Shown here piece by piece: positions 27,888 through 36,526 of a stretch of DNA of 44,615 nucleotides (position 1 is its first letter; each line of letters begins with the position of its first letter). The stretch covers positions 1 through 44,615 of the forward strand of contig SUUJ01000011.1 of the NCBI GenBank assembly GCA_015062585.1. The letters are read 5' to 3'. A program made the position numbers and the translations under genes. Under the pieces are notes generated by a model that saw only the letters and a program-made list of their open reading frames with translations, was not told the DNA's origin and ran no database searches. Origin of the DNA: Alphaproteobacteria bacterium. Its GTDB lineage: Bacteria; Pseudomonadota; Alphaproteobacteria; RF32; CAG-239.

Positions 27888-28985
27888 TTATCTACCTCTA
27901 TCCATTCCTCTGTTTGGAATAAATCTTTCTTTTTTTATACTTGGTTGCTGTTCTTTTTCACTATTTTCTTTCATCGCTTTTCGTACAGCTAATTCTTTTT
28001 GTTTGCGCTCTTCTATAATTCTGCGCAACTCCTCATTATGAGATTTTACTTTTAACTCTTCATTTTCATCGCCGCTATTTTCTTTTTTCTGCTCTTTTGT
28101 TTCAGGCTTTTTACCATGACTGAAAACTTTTTTTCCAACCTTTATCAGAGTGTCAATGCTGACCCCTTTATCATTGGTAAAGTCCCAAGTCAAATAATCT
28201 TTACCGCCTTGGAACATCATAGCGATGTCTTCTAATCCGTGTTTCTTTTTATCTTTTTTCTTGGGAGCTAAAATTCTGGCCAACTCTTCCGGACTTAGCA
28301 CACGCCCCAATGCTTGAGCAATTTGTTCAGGAGTTATTTTACATTGGCTCAAATCAAGTCCGGTAATACTTACACCGGTAAAATTGACGCCGGTAAAATC
28401 CACGCCGCGCAAATCAACCTGTGACAAATCAATCTTTGTAAAATCCAGCAAAGCCAAATTTATTTTGGTAAGATTTAATTTGTGCGGATAATATTTTGCC
28501 AAATACTCTATCAGTGCTTGCAAATCTTCGATAGTTAACTCATCTATCTGCGCATCAGTTAAATCGATATTTTCGATATCGGCATCAGTCAATTTTACAT
28601 TTATCAATTTGGCCTTACTCAACTTTGCATTTTGCAAAATCGCACCGGACAAAATAGCGCCTTCCAAATTGGCACCTTCCAAATTAGCGCCGGTCAGGTT
28701 AGCACCGCTAAAATCAACACCGCGTAAATCAGCGCCGCTAAAATCAACGCCGCTTAAATTAGCAACACTAAAGTTTGCACCTTGGAGGTTCTCGCCGGCG
28801 AATTGTCCGTTTTCCAAATTTTTACCGATAAATGACAGCTTACCGTCGTCTGACAAATTATTTTGCGTGGAAACACTTTGCGATACCATACTCCAAGAAA
28901 TATCCTGAGAAAGCTCTTCTCTGAACATCTCTTGTCTTTGCATAATTTTTGATCGAATATCGCTAAGTTTATCGTTATCAGCCAT
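27888..28985 (-). CDS. Pentapeptide-repeat protein with basic tail
   Basis: 365 residues. Pentapeptide repeats of the A(D/N)LxG type run from about 50 to 150 (NFSVANLSGVDFSGADLRGV, then LTGANLEGANLEGAILSGA) and again at about 170-215 (DFTKIDLSQVDLRGVDFTGV), forming a right-handed beta helix. A helical block TPEQIAQALGRVLSPEELAR follows, then a long Lys/Glu-rich region to the end. There is no signal peptide, so it is probably cytoplasmic. It lies between the TolC-like lipoprotein and the VirD4-like ATPase in a single operon. Pentapeptide repeats also occur in DotG of Dot/Icm systems, but there is no other resemblance. It may be a scaffold or adaptor, by inference only. Confidence 0.85.
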   Translation of the reverse strand: MADNDKLSDIRSKIMQRQEMFREELSQDISWSMVSQSVSTQNNLSDDGKLSFIGKNLENGQFAGENLQGANFSVANLSGVDFSGADLRGVDFSGANLTGANLEGANLEGAILSGAILQNAKLSKAKLINVKLTDADIENIDLTDAQIDELTIEDLQALIEYLAKYYPHKLNLTKINLALLDFTKIDLSQVDLRGVDFTGVNFTGVSITGLDLSQCKITPEQIAQALGRVLSPEELARILAPKKKDKKKHGLEDIAMMFQGGKDYLTWDFTNDKGVSIDTLIKVGKKVFSHGKKPETKEQKKENSGDENEELKVKSHNEELRRIIEERKQKELAVRKAMKENSEKEQQPSIKKERFIPNRGMDRGR

Positions 28986-29054
28986 AAGCTAAGTTCCCAA
29001 CAATTATCATAACTAATACGATAACTCAAAATTTATATTTTTACAAATATTTTT

Positions 29055-30797
29055 TTACTTCAAAATACAATCAAATCCCGCATCGATAACATCTTTGCAC
29101 AATTTTTGCAATTTATCGGCCTCCGGTTTTAACATCAATCGATGATATGTAGTGCCGTTAACAACGGCTTGTTCAATATACATATCATAACCGTTCAATG
29201 ACGGAACCGACTTTTTAATCAACATTTGTTCAGCCGTTGCATTGTCAACATCTGTAAAAGCGCCAAACTGCATAACCGTATGGTGAGAAGCTTTTTCGAT
29301 TACTTTCTTAGCCTTAGGTTTTGTTGTTTTTTTGACTTTTTTCTCATTATCCAGCAATTCTTCCAACCAATTATCTTTATGAGCCCAAGCATTACCGCCG
29401 TCATCCCATTTCGGATTATCCTTTATAGCCGAAAGCATTGTAACCAAGTCATGATTAAAAGCTTGTTTCAAAACTGTTTCAATATCTCTGATTTTGCTTC
29501 TTAATATATTTTTATCAAAAGGTGTCAATCCGGCCATAAAATACAAATTGCGCAAATTAGCGGCTCTTTGAGCTAGCAATCTTGCTTCATTTTGTTCCAA
29601 AGTCAGCAACTCGATTTCTTTGTTCATCAAATCAATTTTTTCCCAATATGCCGACGCACCTTTTTCGCGCATTGCATTGATTACTTTTTTAGTTTCGGCC
29701 AATTTATAACTGTTTGCCTCATACTCAAGAGTCGCTTTTTCAACTAAACGGTAGACAACCTCAACCTGAGTAATAACCAAAGCAGCCAATTCATCAAATA
29801 CTTTTTGTTTTAGGCGCTCATTTGAAGGCTTTTTTTGATAATTTTCAACCGCACTCAACAAATTTGAAGTAACGCGTTTAGCCTTTTCAAACAATTCTTT
29901 CTCATAGCGACTATCCTCAATTTTCAGCCCGTTAACATCCAATCTTGCCACCAACGGATAGTCGACATAAGCTTGGCGTCTGGCTTTTGCCGCGTTAAAT
30001 GAGCCCAGTTCGTCTCTTGCCAAAGAAAATTCTCGACGATTGGAAACAGCAGAATCTTGGAAAATATCAGGAGTATATTTTTTATCAAAATCCTCCAATT
30101 CATAGAAGCGCTTACCCTCCAAACGCAACTCTTTGCCTTTTGCCTTTATCAAATCAATATATTCTCTGCGCACCATAGCCAATTGATTCTTAATCTCGGC
30201 AAATTGACTGACAACAAGCTCCAAATTTTTGCGATAATTCAATTCATCGGCAGTCAATGAAGCATCTTTATTCATTCTGTCATTCAAATTTTTCAAAATT
30301 TTGCCATAGCGGTTAATAGTTCTATCAATCTCTTTGATTTTATTAGCGGCAAAAATCTCTTCTCTATGCAATCTTATAACTTCGACGCTCAAATTCTGTG
30401 CTGATTTAGCATACAAAGTATCTTCAATATATTTTTGGTTATCGGTCAGAACACTCATGGCATACAAATCAGCAAAATCCATTGCCTTGACAGCATTTAT
30501 CAACTTGTCCGGTGAAGAAACATTTGCGACCATATTATCAGCAATTTTTTGCGGATTCTCATCGCCGTTATACATTTTTTTCAAAGTATTTTGCGCTGCC
30601 ACATCCGAATTATATTTTGCGGCACGAGCCATTGCATTATATACACCGACGGTTTTTGGCAACGATTCTACCTCGTACGATGCAACCAAATCATTGGTAT
30701 TTAAAGCTTCTCCCAAAGATTTTTTATTACCCGAACAAGCGCTAATCAAAGAGATTCCGCCAATTAGAGCCAAAGATAATGCAATGCGTTTCATCAT
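29055..30797 (-). CDS. TolC-like helical lipoprotein with C-terminal SPOR domain
   Basis: 580 residues from the ATG at 30797, with GAGGT 9 bases upstream. The lipoprotein signal ends ISAC (Cys21). Residues about 100-470 are long coiled-coil helices arranged as two similar halves, with NQLAMVRREYIDLIKAKGKE resembling the A-x-x-x-L-x-x-L-G ends of outer-membrane efflux (TolC) repeats. A Lys-rich linker leads to a SPOR domain at about 505-580 (VMQFGAFTDVDNATAEQML, ending AGFDCILK). SPOR domains bind denuded peptidoglycan. So this protein is likely lipid-anchored at the outer membrane and contacts the wall. It is first in the operon with the pentapeptide and VirD4-like genes. The TolC likeness is by pattern only. 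Confidence 0.72.
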   Translation of the reverse strand: MMKRIALSLALIGGISLISACSGNKKSLGEALNTNDLVASYEVESLPKTVGVYNAMARAAKYNSDVAAQNTLKKMYNGDENPQKIADNMVANVSSPDKLINAVKAMDFADLYAMSVLTDNQKYIEDTLYAKSAQNLSVEVIRLHREEIFAANKIKEIDRTINRYGKILKNLNDRMNKDASLTADELNYRKNLELVVSQFAEIKNQLAMVRREYIDLIKAKGKELRLEGKRFYELEDFDKKYTPDIFQDSAVSNRREFSLARDELGSFNAAKARRQAYVDYPLVARLDVNGLKIEDSRYEKELFEKAKRVTSNLLSAVENYQKKPSNERLKQKVFDELAALVITQVEVVYRLVEKATLEYEANSYKLAETKKVINAMREKGASAYWEKIDLMNKEIELLTLEQNEARLLAQRAANLRNLYFMAGLTPFDKNILRSKIRDIETVLKQAFNHDLVTMLSAIKDNPKWDDGGNAWAHKDNWLEELLDNEKKVKKTTKPKAKKVIEKASHHTVMQFGAFTDVDNATAEQMLIKKSVPSLNGYDMYIEQAVVNGTTYHRLMLKPEADKLQKLCKDVIDAGFDCILK

Positions 30798-30917
30798 TAT
30801 AAAGTACCTCACAGTTTGTAACAATCTGAAACAAGAAGTTAAATGCTTTTTATCAAAATAATTGTTATATGTAAACCAAAATAAAATTTCTACAAACAAT
30901 ATAAAAGGACTTTAATA

Positions 30918-31922
30918 ATGAATAACCGTATAAAAGTTGCCGTAATCGGCGCCGGAATGATGGGTAAAAACCACTTAAGAACATACAAAAACTTGTCAAA
31001 TTTTGAATTGATAGGCGTATATGATATATTCCCCGAAGCAGCTCAATCAGCAGCCGAAGCTTTCGGAATCAAAGCATTTTCTTCTTTGGAAGAAGTAGCC
31101 GCTTCTGTTGACGCCGTATCAGTTGTTACAACATCGGTAACTCACGCCGAAGTCGGTGAATTTTTCTTAAATCGTGGTATTCACTGTTTAATCGAAAAAC
31201 CTTTGGCAACCACCGAAGATGAATGTATGCGTTTAATCAATGCCGCCAAAAACAACAATGTAACATTGTTAGTCGGTCACATTGAACAGTTCAATCCTGC
31301 TGTAGAACAAATGCACAAAATCTTAAACAACAACGAAATATGCTCGCTCGAAGCTCGCCGCATGTCAGCAGCTTCCGGTCGCATTACCGATGTTGATGTT
31401 GCCATGGACTTGATGATTCACGATGCCGAAGTTGTTTTATCATTGGTAAAATCACCGGTAAAAAATGTATATGCCTCATCTGTCAAAAATGAAAAATTTC
31501 CATCAGGCAAAGATTATATCAACGCTTTGGTCGAATTTGAAAACGGCGTATCAGCAAGCTTTACCGCTTCACGCATTACTCAATCACGCGTAAGAACCTT
31601 AAATGTTACCACATCAAACAACTATTATGATATGGACTTCATCAATCAAAGTATTGCTGTTCATTCACAAGGCCGCATGCATGGTGTAAATCAAAATGAT
31701 TTGCCTGAGAATATGCGTTATGGCTTAAAAGGAAGTATTGAGAACTTGTTTATTATGCAATCTCAACCCTTAAATTCTGAATTAAACCACTTTGCAAATT
31801 GCATTTTAGGCAAAGAAACACCTCGTATTACAGGTGAACAAGCTCTCAACGCCCTAAAAGTAATTTGGGAAGTACAATCTTGCTTAAACTTCAATAAAGT
31901 AGTGAATATTGCCGCTGAATAA
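30918..31922 (+). CDS. Gfo/Idh/MocA-family NAD(P)-dependent oxidoreductase
   Basis: 334 residues. The N-terminal Rossmann domain has VAVIGAGMMGKNHLRTYKNL (GxGxxG) and the family catalytic motif EKPLATTEDE near residue 93. The second domain includes HIEQFNPAVEQ and MDLMIHDAEVVLSL, where the Asp and His of IHD are the usual active-site residues. Such enzymes act on sugars, inositols or UDP-sugars; the MIHDAE/GHIEQFNP form resembles those near surface-polysaccharide genes. Divergent from the TolC-like lipoprotein gene, with AAAGGAC-type Shine-Dalgarno upstream, and followed by its own terminator. Substrate unknown. Confidence 0.88.
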   Translation: MNNRIKVAVIGAGMMGKNHLRTYKNLSNFELIGVYDIFPEAAQSAAEAFGIKAFSSLEEVAASVDAVSVVTTSVTHAEVGEFFLNRGIHCLIEKPLATTEDECMRLINAAKNNNVTLLVGHIEQFNPAVEQMHKILNNNEICSLEARRMSAASGRITDVDVAMDLMIHDAEVVLSLVKSPVKNVYASSVKNEKFPSGKDYINALVEFENGVSASFTASRITQSRVRTLNVTTSNNYYDMDFINQSIAVHSQGRMHGVNQNDLPENMRYGLKGSIENLFIMQSQPLNSELNHFANCILGKETPRITGEQALNALKVIWEVQSCLNFNKVVNIAAE

Positions 31923-31943
31923 AATTCTTGCAAAAACTACAAT

Positions 31944-31979
31944 AAAGGGGCATAAGTACTTTATGCCTCTTTAATTTTT
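31944..31979 (+). terminator. Terminator or attenuator between the oxidoreductase and truA
   Basis: A 12-pair stem (31944-31955 with 31961-31972, one G-U pair) with a five-base loop, followed by AATTTTT. It ends just 13 bases before the truA start, so truA must be reached by read-through or by a promoter I cannot see. Confidence 0.7.
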
Positions 31980-31992
31980 GGAAAAAATCAAA

Positions 31993-32733
31993 ATGCGCTA
32001 TAAACTGACTTTAGAATACGACGGAACAAACACTCTCGGATGGCAACGCCAACTGGATGGTCCCTCGATTCAGGAATATATGGAAAAAGTATTGGAAATC
32101 TTATCCGGCACCCATTCTGAAGTAGCCGCTGCCGGTCGCACCGACGCCGGAGTGCATGCTATTGCCCAAGTTGCGCACATTGATTTTGACACAAATATGG
32201 AAACATGGAAAATCCGCGAGGCCTTCAATGCTAATTTGCGTCTACTCGAAGCCCCTGTTTCGGTTTTAGATGTCGAAGCTGTTTCCGATGATTTCCACGC
32301 CCGATTCTCTGCTCGTGGTCGCGGTTATATTTACAAGATATTAAACCGTCGCTCTCCTTCAGTTTTACAAGCCAATCGTGTTTGGTGGGTTCCGGTAGAA
32401 TTAGATATCGAAGCCATGCGCAAAGGCGCCGAATATTTACTCGGCAATCATGATTTCTCTTCTTTCCGAGCTGCCGCTTGCCAAGCCAAATCCCCAATAA
32501 AAACTTTAGACAAGCTTGATATTGAAAAAATCGGCGATGAAATAATTTTTACCGTTGAGGCCAAATCTTTTCTACATCATCAGGTCAGAAATATGGTCGG
32601 CACCTTAAAAATGGTCGGCGATGGCAAACTAAAACCCGATGATATCAAAACAATTTTAGAAGCCAAAGACCGCTCCAAAGCCGGCGCAACGGCCCCCGCT
32701 TGCGGATTATACTTAAACAAAGTCGTTTACTAA
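31993..32733 (+). CDS. truA: tRNA pseudouridine(38-40) synthase TruA
   Basis: 246 residues from the ATG at 31993 (MRYKLTLEYDGTNTLGWQRQ). It isomerises U38-U40 in the anticodon arm of many tRNAs. The catalytic Asp is in AAAGRTDAGVHAIAQV, and FLHHQVRNMVGTL is the second conserved block. A TTG at 31978 would add five residues and would overlap the terminator T run, so the ATG is preferred; GGA lies 11 bases upstream of it. Length is normal for the family. Confidence 0.95.
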   Translation: MRYKLTLEYDGTNTLGWQRQLDGPSIQEYMEKVLEILSGTHSEVAAAGRTDAGVHAIAQVAHIDFDTNMETWKIREAFNANLRLLEAPVSVLDVEAVSDDFHARFSARGRGYIYKILNRRSPSVLQANRVWWVPVELDIEAMRKGAEYLLGNHDFSSFRAAACQAKSPIKTLDKLDIEKIGDEIIFTVEAKSFLHHQVRNMVGTLKMVGDGKLKPDDIKTILEAKDRSKAGATAPACGLYLNKVVY

Positions 32734-32749
32734 CCTTCATTTCACATAT

Positions 32750-32913
32750 TTTAGACAAAATTTATCTAAAAAATATCTTGCCAATTGCAAAATATTGTAC
32801 TATCTTCAATGTCAGCGAAATTAAGTATTATGGATTATTATGATGTTTTGAAAAAAATATTTGTTTTACCATATTGCTTTTTTTGGCACTAAAAAAATAC
32901 TTTTTTTAATTAT
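32750..32913 (+). promoter_or_regulatory. Promoter and 100-nt leader of the HAD gene
   Basis: TTGCCA (32778-32783), 17 bases, TATCTT (32801-32806) form a promoter. Upstream is a TTTAGACAAAA box (32750-32760) also seen before both murF-glyA RNAs. The leader begins with TTAAGTATTAT (32821-32831), and AAGTATT (32823-32829) can pair with AATACTT (32896-32902), which is followed by TTTTT. The same start and pairing occur in the tandem RNAs, so this leader may be regulated in a similar way. No Shine-Dalgarno is visible before the ATG. Confidence 0.5.
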
Positions 32914-33759
32914 ATGAATACAAAACAACAAAAACTGCAAGGCAGTAAAACAAAAAAAGAAATCGTAGTAGCATTACTATACGATTTCGACGGAACCTTA
33001 GCTCCGGGAAACATGCATGAGCATGGCTTCATTCACCAAATGGGTTTAACCACAGAAGATTTTTGGAACAAATCAGACAATTTAGCCGCCAATCAAAATG
33101 CAGATTCTAACTTAGCTTATATGTGGCTGACCTTAGAAGAGGCAAAAAAACTGGGCACCAAAAAAGAAGATTTTATGTCATATGGCAAAGGTGTAAAATA
33201 TTTCGAAGGTGTAGAAAGTTGGTTTGATAGGATTAACGCTTTTGGCAAAAAGCTTGGAATCAAAGTGGAGCATTATCTAATATCTTCAGGGCTGTCTGAG
33301 ATGGTAGAAGGAATGAGTATTTATCCGAAGTTTACCCGTATCTATGCTAACAGATACATGTACGATGCCAATGGTGTAGCTTATTGGCCTGCTCGTATCG
33401 TAAACTATACGGACAAAACACAATACTTGTACCGCATATCAAAGGGTTGCCTGGATGAGTGCGACAAATCCGTTAACAACCGCTCAAACGAAATACGAGT
33501 GCCATTCAAAAATATGCTTTATTTCGGAGACGGATTAACCGATGTTCCATGCATGGCTATCCTACAAGAAAATGGTGGACACTGTATCGGCGTATATACT
33601 CCTCACAAAAGCAAAAAAAATGCTGAGAGGTTAATAGCTGACAAAAGAGTAAACATCATCGCTCCGGCTAATTATTCTGAAGAAAGCGCTATTGACAAAT
33701 ATGTCAAAGCCCTGCTTCAAAAAATTAAAGCCGATGCCGAGCTTGCAAAATTGGAGTAA
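32914..33759 (+). CDS. HAD-superfamily hydrolase
   Basis: 281 residues. The nucleophile motif I is LLYDFDGTLA with Asp24 and acid Asp26. Motif II is probably YLISSGLSEM, and motif III/IV is MLYFGDGLTDVPCMA. A helical cap lies at about 35-105. The GDGLTD form places it among phosphoserine-phosphatase-like HAD enzymes, but the substrate is not clear. The ATG has no Shine-Dalgarno; the leader is A/T only. It is a single gene with its own promoter and strong terminator between truA and lepA. Transfer from another gut bacterium is possible. Confidence 0.83.
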   Translation: MNTKQQKLQGSKTKKEIVVALLYDFDGTLAPGNMHEHGFIHQMGLTTEDFWNKSDNLAANQNADSNLAYMWLTLEEAKKLGTKKEDFMSYGKGVKYFEGVESWFDRINAFGKKLGIKVEHYLISSGLSEMVEGMSIYPKFTRIYANRYMYDANGVAYWPARIVNYTDKTQYLYRISKGCLDECDKSVNNRSNEIRVPFKNMLYFGDGLTDVPCMAILQENGGHCIGVYTPHKSKKNAERLIADKRVNIIAPANYSEESAIDKYVKALLQKIKADAELAKLE

Positions 33760-33777
33760 CAAACACTATTTTTAAGA

Positions 33778-33816
33778 AACGACCTGCTTTTTTTATAAGG
33801 CAGGTCGTTTTTTTAT
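33778..33816 (+). terminator. Rho-independent terminator of the HAD gene
   Basis: Arms AACGACCTGC (33778-33787) and GCAGGTCGTT (33800-33809) pair perfectly over ten bases, followed by a run of T. Confidence 0.92.
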
Positions 33817-33821
33817 TTTTG

Positions 33822-33950
33822 CTCTGGAAAACTCGGAGAATAGTACAGATAGAGCGATTTCTAGGAGAGGTAAAAATTTTAGCGTAGACAGACCTACATG
33901 AATTTTCAGCCATTCTTAATTTTTGCGATTAGTAGCTCGCTAGACAATAT
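33822..33950. repeat. Decayed imperfect-palindrome repeat element, copy 2
   Basis: Between the HAD terminator and the end of lepA. It has the same order of blocks as the element at 39034-39175: CAGATA near the left, a CTAGGAGAGG block, a central hairpin (GTAG with CTAC, AAAATT with AATTTT), and the right end TAGTAGCTCGCTAGAC, comparable with ATTAGCTGTCCGTTAGAC. Pairing between the outer arms is much poorer than in the other copy. No gene is visible here. Confidence 0.4.
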
Positions 33951-33955
33951 TTTTT

Positions 33956-35764
33956 TTACTCATCACCGATACGCAACGCCTCAATAAACGCCGATTGCGG
34001 AACTTCGACCTTGCCGAACTGACGCATCCTGAGTTTGCCTTTTTTCTGTTTATCCAAAAGCTTGCGTTTACGAGTTATATCACCGCCATAACATTTGGCC
34101 GTTACATCTTTTCGAAGTGCCGAAATTGTTTCGCGTGCAACTACTCGCCCACCTATACAAGCCTGTATCGGAATTTTGAACAAATGTCTGGGAATCAGAG
34201 TTTTCAATCTCTCACAAATTTGACGACCGCGCGATTCGGCCTCCGACTTATGACAAAGGAATGCCAAAGCATCAACCGGTTCTTCGTTAATCAAAATTTG
34301 AACTTTTACCAAATCAGAAGTTTGATAATCAATCAATTCATAATCAAAGCTTGCATAACCGGAAGTAATTGATTTTAACCTATCATAAAAATCAAACACA
34401 ATTTCATTTAATGGAATTTTATAAACCACCATTGCACGCGATCCGACATAAGTAAGTTCTTGCTGTTCGCCTCTTCGCTCGGTACACAGCTTTAACACTG
34501 CCCCCAAATAAGTATCAGGCACCAAAATTGTTGCCTTAACCATAGGTTCTTCGATCGATGCAATTTTAGTCGGCTCAGGCATATCGGCCGGATTGTGCAA
34601 AGTAATATTTTCGCCGTTGGTCAAATGGATTTTATAAGCCACCGACGGAGCCGTAGTAATCAAATCAAGGTCAAACTCTCTGCCCAAGCGTTCTTGGATA
34701 ATTTCCATATGAAGCAGTCCCAAAAAACCACATCTGAAACCGAGCCCCAAAGCTGCCGAATTTTCATTTTGATAATCAACCGACGCATCATTAAGTTTTA
34801 ATTTTGCCAAAGCATCTTTCAAAGCCTCATATTGGCTTGAATCAACCGGAAATATTGAGCAGAAAACTACCGGAACCGACGGTTTAAATCCTTTTAACGG
34901 AGTATCACAAGGTTTTTTATTATCGGTAATTGTATCACCGACACTACAATCGCCCACACTTTTAATACTGGCGGTAATAAATCCGACTTCACCGGGGTAC
35001 AATGCTTCAACATCTGTCATTTTAGGTGAAAATACACCTACCCTGTCGACCAAATATGTTGCATTATTTGACATCATTCTGATTTGTGTTTTCTTTCTTA
35101 AAACACCGTCATTTATGCGAACCAAAATAATCACACCTAAATAGCTGTCATACCAGCTGTCAATCAACAAGGCCTTCAAAGGTGCGTTTTCATCGCCTTT
35201 TGGAGCCGGCAACTTAGCTACAATTTCTTCCAAAAGCTTGTCAACTCCGACACCTGTTTTACCTGAAGCTTCCACAGCCTCTGATGTGTCAAGTCCGATA
35301 ACATCTTCAATTTGTTGCTTAACCCTATCAACATCGGCCGAGGGCAAATCAACCTTGTTTAATACCGGTATAATTTCGTGATTATTATCAATTGCCAAAT
35401 ACACATTAGCCAAAGTTTGCGCTTCAACACCTTGCGTTGCGTCAACCACCAAAACCGAACCTTCACAAGATGCTAATGAGCGAGAAACCTCGTATGAAAA
35501 ATCCACATGCCCCGGGGTATCAATAAGATTTAGCTGATAAGTTTTACCGTCACTTGCCTTATATGGCAGGCGAACTGTTTGCGCCTTGATAGTGATACCT
35601 CGTTCTTTTTCAATATCCATATTATCCAAAACTTGTTCGGTCATCTCGCGTTTTTCCAAACCGCCGCAAGTTTCAATCAGTCTGTCGGCAAGTGTCGATT
35701 TTCCATGATCAATATGCGCAATAATCGCAAAATTTCGGATTAAATTGATATCGTGATTATTCAT
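33956..35764 (-). CDS. lepA: Elongation factor 4 (LepA), back-translocating GTPase
   Basis: 602 residues, normal for LepA. G1 [13 protein letters not shown], switch I with RGITIKAQ, G3 [10 protein letters not shown]4 NKVD and G5 SGKTGVG are present, and the LepA-specific C-terminal region ends [17 protein letters not shown]. LepA acts on ribosomes in biogenesis and translation stress. The start ATG is followed by [17 protein letters not shown], as in other alphaproteobacteria. It is a single minus-strand gene with its own promoter upstream. Confidence 0.97.
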   Translation of the reverse strand: MNNHDINLIRNFAIIAHIDHGKSTLADRLIETCGGLEKREMTEQVLDNMDIEKERGITIKAQTVRLPYKASDGKTYQLNLIDTPGHVDFSYEVSRSLASCEGSVLVVDATQGVEAQTLANVYLAIDNNHEIIPVLNKVDLPSADVDRVKQQIEDVIGLDTSEAVEASGKTGVGVDKLLEEIVAKLPAPKGDENAPLKALLIDSWYDSYLGVIILVRINDGVLRKKTQIRMMSNNATYLVDRVGVFSPKMTDVEALYPGEVGFITASIKSVGDCSVGDTITDNKKPCDTPLKGFKPSVPVVFCSIFPVDSSQYEALKDALAKLKLNDASVDYQNENSAALGLGFRCGFLGLLHMEIIQERLGREFDLDLITTAPSVAYKIHLTNGENITLHNPADMPEPTKIASIEEPMVKATILVPDTYLGAVLKLCTERRGEQQELTYVGSRAMVVYKIPLNEIVFDFYDRLKSITSGYASFDYELIDYQTSDLVKVQILINEEPVDALAFLCHKSEAESRGRQICERLKTLIPRHLFKIPIQACIGGRVVARETISALRKDVTAKCYGGDITRKRKLLDKQKKGKLRMRQFGKVEVPQSAFIEALRIGDE

Positions 35765-35807
35765 TTTCTTTAATCTTTCTTAAAACATCTCATTTTATAT
35801 TTATGCC

Positions 35808-35835
35808 AAGATAACCGAAAATAATAATTTCGCAA
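35808..35835 (-). promoter_or_regulatory. lepA promoter
   Basis: Minus-strand TTGCGA (35830-35835), 16 bases, TATCTT (35808-35813), about 45 bases before the lepA start. Confidence 0.55.
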
Positions 35836-35863
35836 GTATTTTTGACGGTTTGATTTATAAAGA

Positions 35864-35892
35864 TTGACTATCATCACAAAAAAGCGCATAAT
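35864..35892 (+). promoter_or_regulatory. Promoter of the GNAT gene
   Basis: TTGACT (35864-35869), 17 bases, CATAAT (35887-35892), followed about 35 bases later by a strong Shine-Dalgarno (GGGAGGG) and the ATG at 35930. Confidence 0.65.
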
Positions 35893-35929
35893 ATGATATA
35901 ACATATTATTGATACTAAGGGAGGGCACC

Positions 35930-36367
35930 ATGCACAAAATTATCGACATCGACTTTGGCTCAACTCGTTATGAAGAACTGGTAGAGCTTCGTTACAAGGT
36001 TTTGCTTGAACCCTTAGGATTAAAATTTTTAGACTCGCACCGAGACAAAGAAATCAACTATCTTCATGTCGGATGTATTGACAATTTAGATAATACCCTT
36101 ATTGGCGGCATGATGCTAATTCCTCTTTCAAACGACACCATTCGTATGATGCAGGTTGCCGTTGCCGACAAACACCAAGGCTCCGGTGTCGGTCGTGAAC
36201 TTGTTGCTCATGCCGAAAAACGCGCCGAAAAATCAGGCTATAAAAAATTAGTCATGCACGCCATGTTAAATGTCGTCGGCTTTTGGGAAAAACTGGGTTA
36301 TACCCAAGAAGGCGATATTTTTGAAGAAAAAGGTATTACTTTTGCTAAAATGGTAAAGCAAATTTAA
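35930..36367 (+). CDS. GNAT-family N-acetyltransferase
   Basis: 145 residues from the ATG at 35930, which has GGGAGGG directly upstream; a TTG at 35909 is a weaker start. The acetyl-CoA site is MQVAVADKHQGSGVGRELV (the Q-x-x-G-x-G/A loop near residue 86), with IRMMQVAV as the preceding strand and the C-terminal VVGFWEKLGYTQEGD. The N-terminal ELRYKVLLEPLG resembles small-molecule GNATs. Substrate unknown. It is a single-gene unit with its own promoter and terminator. Confidence 0.9.
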   Translation: MHKIIDIDFGSTRYEELVELRYKVLLEPLGLKFLDSHRDKEINYLHVGCIDNLDNTLIGGMMLIPLSNDTIRMMQVAVADKHQGSGVGRELVAHAEKRAEKSGYKKLVMHAMLNVVGFWEKLGYTQEGDIFEEKGITFAKMVKQI

Positions 36368-36390
36368 GTTATTCCTTAAGATTTTTAACT

Positions 36391-36425
36391 AAAAAGTCAC
36401 AAAAAATTTTGTGGCTTTTTATTTT
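36391..36425 (+). terminator. Rho-independent terminator of the GNAT gene
   Basis: AAAAAGTCACAA pairs with TTGTGGCTTTTT (36391-36420, one G-U pair), followed by ATTTTT. Confidence 0.8.
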
Positions 36426-36474
36426 TGTATGCAAAATCAGTTAATTACGCCAATCGCCAAAAACGACAAAAAAC

Positions 36475-36503
36475 TTGACATTATTTAGACAAAATAATAT
36501 CTT
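36475..36503 (+). promoter_or_regulatory. Promoter of the M3 peptidase gene
   Basis: TTGACA (36475-36480), 17 bases, TATCTT (36498-36503). The spacer contains TTTAGACAAAA, the box also found upstream of the HAD gene and both tandem RNAs. Confidence 0.6.
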
Positions 36504-36526
36504 GTATAGCATCAATAAATAACTTT

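Noticed and set aside
25565..30797. Integrated conjugative element
   Set aside because: Only the coupling-type ATPase is present; no relaxase, mating-pair genes, integrase or attachment repeats were seen.
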